This document shows, piece after piece, positions 1 through 11,349 of a stretch of 64,000 nt of DNA. Position 1 is the first letter of the stretch, and every line of letters starts with the position of its first letter. A program made the position numbers and the translations under genes. Source of the stretch: Phymatolithon calcareum (lineage: Eukaryota > Rhodophyta > Florideophyceae > Hapalidiales); the NCBI GenBank assembly GCA_977006965.1, contig OZ345382.1, positions 1,860,001 through 1,924,000 on the forward strand, read 5' to 3'. A model generated the notes under the pieces. It searched no databases. It worked only from the letters and a program-made list of their open reading frames with translations, and was not told where the DNA came from.

Positions 1-1681
1 ATCAGATGGGTAGCTCAATATTACCTTCTTTGAAATTTCCTTCCGAAAAGTGTTGAAGGAATGGTCCATCTCGTCCGTCCAAACTATATTCCCCTTTTTC
101 TTCCACACCACATCAAGCGGATGAGATATGATGGAAAACCGGGGTATAAACTGGCGATAATAGTTGGCGGCGCCTAGGAACCTGAGAAGCTGCTTCACAG
201 TGTGCGGCCTCTCCCAGCATGAAATACAATCGGCTTTGGTTGGGTCCATCTCAATTCCCTTCCCCGAGACCACGAACCCGAGCAACCGAACCTTGGTTTG
301 TCCGAATCGACATTTGTCCGCCCGAATTAATAAATTGAATTCCGTGAGCCTCTCAATAACTGCCATAACATGCTCAATATGTTCTGCCCTGGTTTCGGAG
401 AAGACAATAATGTCATCCACGTAAACCGTGACGAAAGGAAAGTCATTAAAGATCTTATCCATAACCATTTGGAACTATGCCATCATGGTTTTGATGCCGA
501 ATGGTGCACAAGTAAAGCGATAGTGCACTCCCTTCCATCGAAAGGCAATCCAATTTCGGTCCTTTTCATCAATGCGGAACCGAAAATAGGAATCCCGAAT
601 GTCCTCTGTACTGTACAGCACATCACTTCCCGATACTGACCCAACTCGATCAAGAATGTCTTGAATCCGGGGTAGCGGGTAATCGACGTCGGGTAAATTT
701 GGGTTAAGCGACCGAAGGTCGAGGCAAGGTCGGACGTCAACCTTGTACCCATGTGCATCCTTTTTAGGGACACAAATGAGGGGATAGCAGTTTGCACAGT
801 CATCAAGAGCTCGCTCAATGACCGCGGCTGATTTCCATTCTTGAATCTTCTCGTCAACTTTGTCCTCGTCCTTGCGAGAGACGAAGTTCATGCGCCTCCA
901 TGTAGTTTCCGCATTAGTCGGCTTAACCTTCAAAACTGCCAGAGAGTGCGTGCAGCGACTCGACAAAGGAAAATCTAGGTTCTTAGAGAGCGCTTCTTGA
1001 ACTTCAGTCGAAAGATCATGAGCTGTGAGTCCATCGATAACGAGAATGTCCTCCCCGTCAATAGACCTCGGGACCTCATCGTCAGAAATACCGGCGATTT
1101 CTGGTGGCTTGGACGGAATTCCACTGGCCTTGAATCCAAAATCCTTAAAATTGCACAGACCTATAACAAAGTCTCTTCCCTCAGGCATATCGAGAATATC
1201 TGGAACGCATTCAAAAGTGTTATTCCCATTGAGAACGGATACTCAGACAAACCCTGTCCGCTTCGCCATGACAATTCCTGCTCCGTCACACCCGAAACAC
1301 TTCTTCCCACTTGAAGATTGGTTTCCACTTGATGACTTAGCTGTTGAGGACGGCAAAATCTCGTGCTCCTCAGTCGTGTGGCTCCATTTCCCAAACTTAG
1401 CACAACTCTTCTTCTTCTTCTTTGGCGGCAACGACTTTTGTCCGTTGCTTGGGTTTTCCGCCTTATTATTCTTAGGAGCTTCAACTCGAGGTTTGCTCCT
1501 TGTTGAGTCCAGAGCAATCGCATTCTCAATTTCCCAAGCGATGGACTCCACAACGGGCTCAGCAGTGCTGCGACTGGTCATAGTTAGACGGGTTGCGCGA
1601 GTGATATGCATCATCTCTTGCAGTTTGGAGTCGAGACCGTCGATATAAACCGCGACAAGGGTCTCATCATCATCTTTTTTC
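1..1681 (-). pseudogene. pol: gypsy Gag C-terminus, protease region and reverse transcriptase, with two in-frame stops
   Basis: From the A6 run leftwards one frame carries the Gag C-terminus, a Lys-rich stretch with a degenerate CCHC-like knuckle (CAKFGKWSH...H) and a short CFGCDGAG segment. Then come a retropepsin-like C-terminal part (ILDMPEGRDFVIGL) and a reverse transcriptase. RT landmarks are VRPCLDLRSLN, YRFTCAPFGIK and YVDD (412-423, minus strand), then LSYPSD near the left edge, as in the RT/RNase H connection of Ty3 elements. TGA at 1243-1245 and TAG at 475-477 interrupt the same frame; the second falls within RT, between the FGIK and YVDD motifs. A clear D-S/T-G protease active site is not visible. 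The element is probably inactive, but only recently so. Confidence 0.85.
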
Positions 1682-2342
1682 CCGTCCGGCTCATTAAACT
1701 TGTGAACCTATCACTATACTGTTGAACTGTCTCTTTGCTTAGCATTGACATGTTCATAAGATCGCGAATCAGCTTGTCCCGTAGAACAGGTGTTTCAAAA
1801 TGGTTCAAAAATACTCTTTGAAGATCTGGCCATGATAACCCCTTCAAATGGCTAATTGCCCACTGCCGATCGATACTCGACAGAGAGGTTAATATCGCTG
1901 GAAACCAGCGATCCTCAGGGACTTCGTGTGCTTCCAGTAGAGCTTTGACTTTGCCCAGAAATTCGAAAGCGTCCTTGATTGAATCTTTCTGCTCACCTCT
2001 AAATGAGGGCAGACTTGGTATCCTATGAGACGAGGGCCGACTGACAGGATTTGATGACATCACAGGTCTTGAGTTCGCATCCGAGCCCAGAAGTCTTTGC
2101 GTAAACTCCTGTCTCTGCTTTGCCTTCTCCAGTTTTGCCACAATCTCATCACGTTCCTTGGATATCTCATTGAGCTTGCGAGTGTGCGCCCCTTTAGCTC
2201 CAGCCTCGAGCTCGTCGTACACAACGCTATTGGTATGTTCAAAAATTTCCTCCTCTGCTTGAAGGTAGCTTGCTGTCAGACGATTTACATCAGCGGTTTG
2301 CATTTCCATTAGCCGCTTCAGTGCATCAGTTTGATCCGACAT
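1611..2342 (-). CDS. gag: gypsy Gag polyprotein (capsid region)
   Basis: The frame opens at an ATG at 2457-2459, but the first 39 residues are hydrophobic and look like LTR/leader readthrough. The ATG at 2340-2342, starting MSDQTDALK, is the likelier start. A charged, probably coiled-coil stretch (about residues 1-90) is followed by a retrotransposon Gag capsid domain: a PSLPSFRGE motif, then FEFLGKVKALLEAHE, then WPDLQRVFLNHF, and ETVQQYSDRF at the end. Gag of this kind packages element RNA into particles. In the annotated frame the protein ends with a short unrelated tail. The true continuation, beginning KKDDDETLVAVYIDGL, is in the -1 frame and is recovered at an A6 run. The family assignment is firm; the start choice is an inference. 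Confidence 0.8.
   Translation of the reverse strand: MSDQTDALKRLMEMQTADVNRLTASYLQAEEEIFEHTNSVVYDELEAGAKGAHTRKLNEISKERDEIVAKLEKAKQRQEFTQRLLGSDANSRPVMSSNPVSRPSSHRIPSLPSFRGEQKDSIKDAFEFLGKVKALLEAHEVPEDRWFPAILTSLSSIDRQWAISHLKGLSWPDLQRVFLNHFETPVLRDKLIRDLMNMSMLSKETVQQYSDRFTSLMSRTGKKMMMRPLSRFISTVSTPNCKR
1674..1680 (-). other. A_AAA_AAG heptamer at the gag frame break
   Basis: On the minus strand the gag frame reads GGA AAA AAG ATG. A -1 slip on A_AAA_AAG gives GAT GAT GAT GAG and restores the homologous downstream frame. The heptamer has the canonical X_XXY_YYZ layout of programmed -1 frameshift sites. Loss of one A from an A7 run would look identical, so function is unproven. Confidence 0.4.
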
Positions 2343-2370
2343 TGCTCTGGGCCGGAAATCCAAAGGATCC

Positions 2371-2383
2371 CGTGAACTCCCCA
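2371..2383 (-). other. Possible primer-binding site of the gypsy element
   Basis: On the minus strand, TGGGGAGTTCACG lies about 30 bases upstream of the preferred gag ATG. Primer-binding sites start with TGG, matching the tRNA CCA end, and sit at the inner edge of the 5' LTR. The tRNA was not identified and the LTR edge is unknown, so this is tentative. Confidence 0.25.
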
Positions 2384-3321
2384 GCGTAGCGATTGTAAAA
2401 AATGCTGCAAAGAAGGGGATATAACACCGTAAAGATACAATCAGATACTTGGCTACCATTTTATCTTTGTCCGACCTATTGTCGGCTTTTATACCTACTT
2501 GCTACACCCTGAGCGGTCAGGATTCGTGCAATGATGGTACACGTAATTACTAAATTGGGGAACATGAATAGTTCCGTGTCATCCCCATATGGTTCCACGA
2601 CGCATAACAGCAGTATTAGGAGACCACGACAAACTTCAACAATAGACACGAAACAGAAGGACTCCATCGTTGTCAGAGAACACCACGCAAAAAAATTCAT
2701 GCTGCTGCTCGGCAGCATCATAAGCACCCAACTTGGCCTGCTTGCTTGTGTGATTTCACAACAGTTGCGCTTTTCGCTTGACTGGTTTCAAAGAATCGGG
2801 GAAGTAGCGACTTAAAATTGCTTGAGGCTGACAGAAAATTATTGGACCATAACGACATCCGTGCTTTGTGGTCAATCTGCCAAATTCAGGGCAGATTTCC
2901 GTGCGCTCCTCGACTAATTCTCGTTCAAAAATTACTTTTTTTCTTTTTCAGCTAGGGCTTATGCTCGAATTCCATTTCCTATTCTTATTCATTTAACTTG
3001 GTGCCTCTGCAGTCGAATTATGTAGACTACCCAACTAGAGATTAAATAACACCTTGATTTCTGCTCGACGTAATGTAGTTTATCGTAAAGGTGGCTAGCT
3101 TCCCTACTGGAGGTTAAAAGGTAACTTGATTCCTACAAATATTCCTTTTGTCTCTTGTTCTCTGGTTCTTATTCTCAGCAGACCCGGAAGGTTCGGCTTC
3201 TTCTTTTGGACTTCGGGACCACGGCTTCGAATCCCTCATCGGGCTCTTTGAATGGTTCGTTGATTTCTACTGACAATGCGCCTGCAATGATTAGCTAGGC
3301 TACGACATTGGATCCAACACT

Positions 3322-3560
3322 TTACAATTGGCCACGAGAAACAAAACAGAAGCGCGGTTCGTAGCAATGATTTTGAATGCCTTTTAAGGCAGAAGATGTA
3401 AACGTCTCCACTTCGAAATGTGTCATCCACTTGTGGTATGGCGGCAAAACTGCCCCCCACCCACGCATAGTACTATCACAAGCAAGAATTGAATTTCGTT
3501 CCGCAAAAGGCACACGGGTGTCACCGCGTAGGGGTGTGCCGCAGTACTCGCGGAAGCAAA
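3322..3560 (-). pseudogene. Possible retroelement RNase H-like fossil
   Basis: On the minus strand a short frame reads ILACDSTMRGWGAVLPPYHK followed by WMTHFEVETF. This resembles the D-A/S-x-x-G-W-G-A-V-L opening of RNase H domains in some retroelements. No reverse transcriptase or other domain was found beside it. The similarity is short, so the call is weak. Confidence 0.25.
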
Positions 3561-5506
3561 TAAGTGTAGCACAACTTTCCTGCAGAGAAAGAAAGAAAGA
3601 AAAAAAGATATGTTTGAAATGCGTATCACAGTACACGCCGGCACAATAAGAAAACCCCTGGTATACAGTAAGGCGGCTGCTAACAAACACAACATCACGC
3701 GAAATAGAACAGGAGCGCCGAATAGATGGGGATATGTAATGATTTATCGTTAAATTATGTGCTTCCTAAACCTCAAGACGTCAACTTCGATGAGGCAGGG
3801 CTGCCCGAGAGACAAGCATGCCCATGGACTCACTTTCAGTGAGAGCTGGAAAAGATTTTGAACATGCTAAGTCCTAGCATATGGTCCCTTTTCAAAAAGT
3901 CAAGATGGCAGAAGTTGAGTTGCAGCACTCGATACGAGCTAGCTGACCCATAGGTTACTGTGAGATGAAAGAGAAGAGCTGTTCCTATCCAAGTTCCTTC
4001 AATCGGCGTAAGTTTCTTTCACGCTCTCCTACCGTTAGTGAGGTTTACTGTAGCTGGCATGCAAATGATACAGTAAGTTTGTGTGGATGAACATATGACA
4101 GTGAGCCTCTGATGCGTACGCAGGTTTCCGTTCGCTGTGAGAAAACTTATATCGTATTGGTGGCTCCTATCAAACCGTATCTTAGTGTCAACGGAAATCC
4201 CGTTGTACAATGGTCACGCCAGCCAATTGCATGAATTCTATGGACACATTCAATGCGTGTCTAGTTGCTATTGAACCGGAGATATATTTTAGAAAAATCC
4301 GGTGGTGGTGTCCACAATGTGAGGTCACGTCGTGCCATTAGATATCACACATCGTTTGAGCACTATTTGGGAACAGATTGATTGCACACGAAAACAGGAC
4401 AACCTCAGACGGTACACATTGCGAGCGGTCGTACACTTTCCAGGGAAAAGTGTCGCTCCTCCATTCTGCAATTCCCTTACCGAGCCGTGCACTGGAAGTT
4501 CAGTGCCCCGCCAACGACGTCTTGATGCATCATGTCTCAGAAGTCGAAGCAAGGGTCTAATGCAAAAAGCCCTCCAAAACTACGTCGAAACAACGCTCGC
4601 ATATGGACCAAAGAAGAGCTCAAGAAAATCGAACAACAAGGGAATCTTCCAAGGAACCAAGATTCTCAGTCAACCACGTCCAAGAAGACCAAGGACTCAC
4701 AGCCACCAAAGAGCTCTTCCAAGCAGAGCTCCAAAGACTGTCGTGGAAAATAAGGCCCTGTCCGTGCAGCATCTGCGAGCGGTTGTGCACCGTCTCGTTC
4801 GTGTAACTGTCTGACCCAGTGCCATGTAAAATCACTTCTGCAACTCATCTTTTCTCGCTATTGCTTATCGTAGACTAACTTGCAACTTTGGCTCATTCCG
4901 CGTCATTTTGGTAAATTCATGACTCCAGTACGACTAGGGCGCAGAATGTCCCTAGATTCAACAGCTTTCTGAGCTCAACTCGCCCAATGGAACAGAAAAT
5001 AAACCAGTTTGTTAGACCAGAGCTACTAATCTACCGGTACTCACAATTGTAGCGCATAAGGCGAACTACGTGTCGGTTCTGAATGAGATGTCCGTGCGAC
5101 ACGGCGGAGGACTACAAGCAAAGTGCCCATGGGTCCAGAGTATTACGTTGGACAATATTACGGTTGTGTCACTCTTATATCATGCTTCAAGTCGATGTAT
5201 TATTCTTCCAGAGAATGACGTGCTGTTAACTGGGATAATGCAGACAGTTCGCTTTGTTTTAGCTGAAGACTTCCGTTACCCGAGGAAGTAGGAAATTTTC
5301 TTCCGCAAGAGTGAATTGTAGAAATTACCCGGCTAAGGTGGTTGCGATTTAGGTATGATACTGGCAGATGATCTGCGGACGAAATCAATGCAGGATTCAT
5401 ATCTGGGGCAGTTGCTGCCCTCGACATAACAATACCACAACAAAAATCAGTGCTGTATGATGTAGGAAAAAGTTAAATTTTCATGCGAGCTGACGCCGAC
5501 GAACTC

Positions 5507-5568
5507 GGTACAGTCCGGTAAGGTTTGGGCATATAGATCTATACGCCCAAACCTTACCGGACTGTACC
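5507..5568. repeat. 62-bp near-perfect palindrome
   Basis: The arms 5507-5530 and 5545-5568 are exact reverse complements (24 nt each). The 14-nt centre is itself palindromic around AGATCT except for one mismatched pair (5531/5544). The structure is thus 30 of 31 base pairs with no loop needed. It would form a cruciform in DNA or a long hairpin if transcribed. No element ends or flanking duplication were recognised. Confidence 0.9.
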
Positions 5569-8117
5569 AAAGTTGGTGGTGTAACGTCTTGGCGATCACG
5601 AGACTGTAAGACGCTTCTTGCTCTCTCTCGTGATGCCGTGGAAGGTAACACTATTTCCAACGGTCCTCATGAATTGTTCTTACTGCTCATAAGCCATTAA
5701 GGCCCAGAGGTGTCGTCAAAATTCTCCACCGCGCTCCGCGTCAAACAAGATTTAGGACATTAGCGCCGCGAGGTATGGCAAACTAAGGACGTCAATGTAC
5801 TCATGCACTATCCTTCGGCGCTGAGAGCTAGAACTTCACAAACTCCTGAGCGGCAATGGTCGAAAGATTCTCCTCGGCACTGCAGAAAAAATGATTTCCC
5901 GCGTCCCTTTGTGATCAGAGGTAGATTTTGGTGTTCTTCTGATTGAGCCGCTTGTGTTGAGATGGAGGTTCTGCATTCCGACAGATATATCAGCGTGTGG
6001 CTCACTAGAAATCTTCATGCCCTTGCAAATGCCGCACTTCCATCGTCTGCCTAATTCCACAGTCACTTGTTCCAGGAGCCTCGACGCCTCCCGACTTGCT
6101 TGCAGCTCAAACTGTTCGAGCGTCCCGCAACGAGCCCTAGCCATTCCCAGACAGATGTCTGAATGGCTGCACTTCGCGCTACAGCCTAAGTTCGAGATGC
6201 TCCTCATAGATGGCTCGAATATGTTACAGATCTTTTCCGTTCGCACTGTTGCCATTACCGGCTCCCTATCTTACTCTGTGCTGTTTGATTGCGTAATCTA
6301 CCTTGCCTCTGTCTGTTCTTGCCCATTGGAAGTTCTGTGGAGGCTCGAGCATATTCAACCGGTATCGGCGAGACGAAGGTGCCGATCAACCACCATGTAA
6401 ACCTCCCCGCTTGATTCCAAGACATCGAACCATTTATTGCTGAACCAATATTAACCGACCAGTTTTCTGGCGGCCCCAAATGGCAAAGGTCCTTCATAGC
6501 GTTGGGAACTATGGGAAAAAATTTCTCTCATGAGCCGATTAACACTAACCAAAAATCAATCCAAACACCCTGTCTGGCAAAATTCAGCCGGATGTTGCAG
6601 TAGATTCACACCACCCGCCCCCACCTTCTGTTGCGTAACATGTCATCATCTAAAGTTCAGTCTCTCCGCATGTGCACCACAACTGCGACACGATGGACTG
6701 GAATTCAGCTGAATAGCGGGTCCGGAAGTTTTAGAATTTGTTTATAGCTTTTTCAAGAAAGCTTTCGAAAATTAGATTTCCCTTTGGAATATATACGGTT
6801 TTCGACTCAAAATTAAGTACTGAATTAGTAAATCATGTTCCTTATTGAGACTGAGACGGTCGGTGTAGAGCGCTTCGAAATAATGCGGCCCTGCTTAACA
6901 TTTTCAAACACCCCGTTCAAGCTATCCGTATGTTAGTACTTGCGGAGAAAACCGAGTGGGGTTCTGCTCCTTCATGTTTACATGTCTCTCTGTGAAGCTA
7001 CTCCTTCTCAGAAGTCATATCTCGAGCACAAGGTGATGTCTGTGACGCGCGGGTTTTCGCTGGAGGGCTGAACCCTTGACGGCGGGAACTAATTCCAAAG
7101 TTCACTGAGTACACAGTGACTCAGCATAAAGTTAGCTTCAACGAGGTCTTGCTCGGTGGTCGTTTCCCACAGATTTATCAAGACACTAAGAATGAACGTG
7201 GGTTCTTTCCCTACTGTCCAATCAATTTGGCAAAGGACAATAGGAGCTTCAATTCTCCAGTAGAGGATATGCGTATTTATACTTCAAAAGCTCCCAGAAC
7301 TTTCAATTTGGATACCAGGCAGCTTCTATTGATTCCAAAAATCCGGTGCATTCAGCCTAATAGAACAAGCAAAAAATTTAGCGACTGGATGATCAGCGTC
7401 CCGATGTCAAGAGAATTAAACCTCATGACCAATCTCAGTGAACGTCTTGACAATTTTCATCACCAAATTTAGGGCGAGGCAGTTCCAAGTGAAAATTGGC
7501 GTGCTTTCGAAAGCAGGCTTCCGCACCCTGGAACTCTTTTTCCCGTGCGAACAACATTATTGCCTCTATTTAAAGAACATTTGGAATCCAATTCCTTTTT
7601 CTACTCCTGTGCAGTCGTCGAACTCAGACGCTGCACATCACGTAACACAATGACGACCGTCTCGTTTCCCTTCATGCTCTCGTCTTCGTCAATTGTGTAG
7701 ACGAGTCTCGCAACTTGGATACGAACTTGAACAAACGATAACCGCCTTGATAGCCCAGAAGCTATTTCTGCTTCTGGAGCGTTCTACGGAAATTGTTCTT
7801 ATTGTTGATCTGGCTCTGGCTGCTCCTCTTTTCCAAGATGGTGAGCCTGCAACCATGTTTTAGTCTGCTTCTAAATACTATCATATGTAGACATGTAATA
7901 GGACGTCGACACCGTATTAGGTAGCACTACATGGCCTTGTCTTATTATCCCTATTAGGTTGACGCCCAGCAATTGTGATAGTCAAAGTGTGAGCGATAAT
8001 CTTGCATGCGACGCAATATCGTGATAGGAAGACAGCAAGCGTTTATGCTTGTGTCTAGCATAGACGCGAAATTGTCTACAACTGTCAAAAATATCAGTCT
8101 AGAGAGCCTCGGTCATC

Positions 8118-8510
8118 TCGACCTTGATATACGGATGTGAATCCTGGAATGTTACGAATCCAATCTTGAAAAAGCTTAACGGTACCACATCGAGGATGAT
8201 GATGGCCGCCATGACGAAAAGAACGATAGCCGAAGAAGCAAGAGAGCCCTCCTTGCCGGTGATACAATGCATTAAGGACCGTCCCTGGCGATGGTTAGGA
8301 TACGTTTTACTCATGGATGAGAAAAGGCTCGTCCGCAAGATAATGCTACATTGCGCACCCAGAACATACTCCTCTCTCCTTGGCGATAATCCAAACCAAG
8401 ATATCAAATCCGCAATGACAAACGCTTTCGACCTCAGAAAGTAGAATCAAATAAAGCCTTCTAGACGTGCTAGCCTCTTCGGGGAATAACGCAATCATCA
8501 TCATCATAAA
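8118..8510 (+). pseudogene. LINE ORF2 C-terminal fragment with 3' tail
   Basis: The open frame begins YGCESWNVTNPILKKLN and contains RPWRWLGYVLLMDEKRLVRK, the conserved C-terminal block of many LINE reverse transcriptases (YG-E-W ... WLGHVLRM ... R-V+). About 50 bases after the frame ends, the sequence passes through TCGGGGAATAA and ends in a short (ATC)n run, as expected for a LINE 3' end. Only the last ~100 codons remain, consistent with 5' truncation. A relative with the block EAREPS(L/F) lies at 62950-63240 on the minus strand. Confidence 0.7.
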
Positions 8511-9187
8511 TATCAGGATGTCCACAATCATCTTCCAAGGCTATGGGACGTTGTTTCAATTCGAATTGAAGCTCAATGTCCAAAATAGGAGCATTTTCAA
8601 TGGAAGCCAACACAAGGTCTTTGTGTCTGGTCTCGTTCTTGATCCCGCCTATCTCAAAAGAAGATATGGCTAGTGCCTCTACAGAAGTGGTTTGCGATTT
8701 GCAAGTGTGACCCAGCCTGGCGAGCTACTAAAACTTGCTTCTGGTACAGTATCTCTTATATTACTGAGGAGCCTAAATTGACGATAACCTTTGTCGGAGT
8801 TTAAGGTCCTACATCCCCATCTTAGATTTTCACTTTTATTTTTTATGAGCACGGGAACCCGAGAAGCTCATTGGACACTTTCTGTTATGGCACTACATAA
8901 TTGGATAAGCAAAAAAAAGTCCTCGCGCCGTGAAAACTTTTTCTAGAAATTCTCTGCAGAGGGTTCCTTCTAAAATCGGGACAGCATCTTAAACGCACAG
9001 TTTAAGACCTCTTTCTAATCCGTTCTTTGCATTTTGAAAACTGTTATAGAAAGCCAAGAACGTAGGTTATCCAAAAATCCAAAAAAATCAAAGAAAGGGG
9101 ATGAAATAAGGAGCGTAGAGCACTTTTCGTAATGCTGACCTAGAAAAAGAATCGCCTACAAAGATGGACAATTATCTCGAAAAGGAC
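8511..9187. other. Unrecognised AT-rich spacer left of the pogo-like element
   Basis: No gene, repeat end or RNA was recognised. The last two bases before the transposon (9188-9189) are TA, interpreted as the left target-site copy. Confidence 0.5.
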
Positions 9188-9189
9188 TA

Positions 9190-9215
9190 CAGTAGGTGGC
9201 TGTAAAAACCGATCA
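9190..9215 (+). repeat. Left TIR of pogo-like element
   Basis: 26 bp starting CAGTAGGTGGCTG and ending AACCGATCA. It matches the right end (11751-11776) in reverse complement at 25 of 26 positions. The adjacent TA is the target duplication. Confidence 0.92.
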
Positions 9216-9696
9216 GGGGGTCAAATCCGATCAGAAGGGATTTTGCATCAAAAATATAACTGCATAATAAAATTTCGAGTATGATAAGTTGTTGAGAATC
9301 GCATCTTGGACGGGGAAAAGTGGCAAAAAAATCTACTTCCTTATCTATAATTTAAAAACCAATTTCTTCAATCGACAGAACGTATCGATATGTCATTCTG
9401 TCGGCAATTTCAGTGAAATCGGATAATACGTTTTGAGTGAATCGCGTCTTGAAGCCAGGTCATCAGCGTGAGGCTAGCCCTTTCGGTTGGTTCCCGTTGA
9501 ACTTCTGACCCTACACCGCGACTGTATCAATGATGGCGTCGGTGCTACGATAAGCGGATGCGAAAACGCGGGAATATACTTGGCGGGGAGGCTCTAGCGG
9601 GAAAAATGGCGTACGCTATGCTCTTAAAAGGGCGAACTACTGTTGCGCCCCACATTGACGGACTTCCGAACAAGAGGCACAACAAGCTGGCCGATC

Positions 9697-11349
9697 ATGG
9701 AAGGTGGCGCAGTGAGCAGGCCGCGACGTCAGTCTGCATTCGCGAAGGCAGCATCCATTCGCCATGCAAAGATGCGAGACGGAATGAAGGCTTTAAAAGT
9801 GGCACGCGTAGCTGGCGTGAAGTTCTCCATTCGGTCTGCGGCCAAACTTGTCAACGTTCCCTTCAGCACATTCCGAGACTATCATGAAAACTGCATTCGG
9901 GACAAGCCGCGTGAGCCTCAGAACATGCAGCTCACGATGCAGGAGGAAAAAGACATTTGTGAGCTTCTGCTTCGCTACCAAGATCTAGGAAGGCCACTGA
10001 CAAGCACAGATCTGTGCGATGCTGTTGAAATGCTTGTACAGACTTTCCCGGCAGAGCGTCGAGAAAAGCTTCGCTTTGTGAACGGTCGTCCTGGCCGAGC
10101 ATTTTTACGTGGTTTCAATGAGCGTCACAGGGAAATCCTGAAGTATGCCCATGCGTCTCCTCAGGAATCGGTGCGATTCTCCTCGACGAACGCCACTGTG
10201 CTCACCGAGTATTTTGGCAAGGTTGAGCGCATCATCACGGAGCACGGCATTGACGAGAGTAGAATTTGTAATCTCGACGAGTCTGGCTTCACGCCTAATC
10301 GGGACCAGAAACGAGCACAGAACCCCAAAGTGTTTGGGAGGCGAGGGCAGAAAGCGCAGCTAATAGAGCGATACTTTAGCAACGATGTGCGCGTCACCAT
10401 GATGGCTGTCTCTTTCAGTGACGGCACGTTGGGCAAGCCCCTTTTTGTTTTTGGCGGTTCGAAACTGCGATATCGTACTGTTTTGAGCGGCGAAGGCCAG
10501 CGAACGGAGAGCATACTTGACTCTCTGCCACCAGGTGCTGTTGCTAGGACGCGTGATGGTGCGCCGGGCGTGGATAGTGCAATTTTTCTGCGCTACATGC
10601 AGTCATTTGTACACGACGTGCGCGAACGGACGAGCAACGGGCGCAAGGTGCTGCTCTTATACGACGCGTACCGTCCGCACATGTCAATAGATGTGCTCGA
10701 GCTGCTACGTGCGAACAACATCATCGCGTTCGCACTGCCCGCACACACGAGTGGCACAACCCAGCCACTCGACGTGTCGTGCTTCTCGCCGTGGAAGAAG
10801 AAAGCGCCAAGCTATATACGGGCAATGTCGACGAACGCACTAGTGGCATTCGACGAATTCGACATGTGCCGTATCCTGAGTCGCGCATACTGCCATTCTT
10901 TTACACCAGCGAACGTGCAAGCGGGTTTCAGGAAAGCGGGTGTGTGCCCACTCGACGCTAACAAGCTCATAGGTATGCCGCGTGTGCGGTCTGCCGCAGA
11001 TCTGAGCACTGTAGTCGACAGCAAGGCTATGTTCGCGATGCTGGAGGAGCGCCGTGTAGCAGTCGCTACAGCAGTTGGCATCCAACCTCAGGTCGCCGCG
11101 CACGGTTTCATCGACACCTCTCATGGCGTGAACCTGACGGCACCGGAAGCAATGGATATTGTCCGGAAGAAAGAAGAGCACAGGCGCATGAAGAAAATTG
11201 CCGAAAAGCAGAAGCAACTGAAGGCGGAAGAAGAGCGGTATGGAAAACGGAGACATCGCGAGCACATTGAAATGTTTGCCTTGCGGACTCGTGCCCGAGT
11301 TGGGGAATGCCGCTGGTCGCGCCGAGATCGCTTCGACATTGCCGCATGA
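9697..11349 (+). CDS. Pogo/Tigger-type DDE transposase
   Basis: An uninterrupted 550-aa frame from the first ATG (9697); the frame is open a little further upstream but without ATG. A Psq-type helix-turn-helix (about residues 28-65, with SIRSAAKLVNVPFSTFRDY) is followed by a CENP-B/Tc5-like DNA-binding region (about 75-150). The DDE_1 catalytic domain has aspartates D194 in CNLDESGF, D323 in LLLYDAYRPH and D359 in TTQPLDVSCF, with 35 residues between the last two. A basic, Lys/Glu-rich helix closes the protein. It would bind the TIRs in the nucleus and cut and paste the element at TA. All catalytic positions are present. Confidence 0.92.
   Translation: MEGGAVSRPRRQSAFAKAASIRHAKMRDGMKALKVARVAGVKFSIRSAAKLVNVPFSTFRDYHENCIRDKPREPQNMQLTMQEEKDICELLLRYQDLGRPLTSTDLCDAVEMLVQTFPAERREKLRFVNGRPGRAFLRGFNERHREILKYAHASPQESVRFSSTNATVLTEYFGKVERIITEHGIDESRICNLDESGFTPNRDQKRAQNPKVFGRRGQKAQLIERYFSNDVRVTMMAVSFSDGTLGKPLFVFGGSKLRYRTVLSGEGQRTESILDSLPPGAVARTRDGAPGVDSAIFLRYMQSFVHDVRERTSNGRKVLLLYDAYRPHMSIDVLELLRANNIIAFALPAHTSGTTQPLDVSCFSPWKKKAPSYIRAMSTNALVAFDEFDMCRILSRAYCHSFTPANVQAGFRKAGVCPLDANKLIGMPRVRSAADLSTVVDSKAMFAMLEERRVAVATAVGIQPQVAAHGFIDTSHGVNLTAPEAMDIVRKKEEHRRMKKIAEKQKQLKAEEERYGKRRHREHIEMFALRTRARVGECRWSRRDRFDIAA

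Larger units (their letters stand above)
1..2390 (-). mobile_element. Ty3/gypsy LTR retrotransposon, partial (enters from left edge)
   Basis: A Ty3/gypsy-type element reads right to left. A gag frame is followed by a protease-like region and a reverse transcriptase that runs off the left edge into the RNase H connection. The order gag, protease, RT with no integrase before RT separates it from Ty1/copia. The whole 2.3 kb needs only one frameshift (about 1675) and two stop codons (1243-1245 and 475-477) to be read through, so decay is light. The left LTR was not delimited. A TGG-beginning primer-binding-like sequence lies just upstream of the probable gag start. The 3' half of the element lies outside the window. 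Confidence 0.9.
2460..8090. other. Unrecognised intergenic DNA
   Basis: Short ORFs here (for example 4532-4753 and 7116-7472) have no recognisable domains, often lack an ATG, and overlap equally open opposite frames. A weak imperfect tandem duplication lies at about 3015-3150. The long palindrome at 5507-5568 and a doubtful RNase H-like fossil at 3320-3560 are listed separately. The stretch is probably old decayed repeat. The LTR of the gypsy element should begin near 2390, but its far end could not be placed. Confidence 0.5.

Noticed and set aside
1243-1310. CFGCDGAG as a retropepsin active site
   Set aside because: The expected D-S/T-G triad is absent and the Cys pair could equally be a broken zinc knuckle, so no active-site claim is made.
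1025-1648. 207-codon plus-strand ORF opposite the gypsy pol region
   Set aside because: It is the shadow of the minus-strand element coding sequence; the minus strand has clear Gag/RT motifs.
2460-2530. CCGAC-ctatt-GTCGG hairpin as part of the gypsy LTR
   Set aside because: A 5-bp stem is too short to mean anything without a second LTR copy for comparison.
7116-7472. 118-codon ORF with some hydrophobic-polar pattern
   Set aside because: No ATG at the frame start and no recognisable domain.
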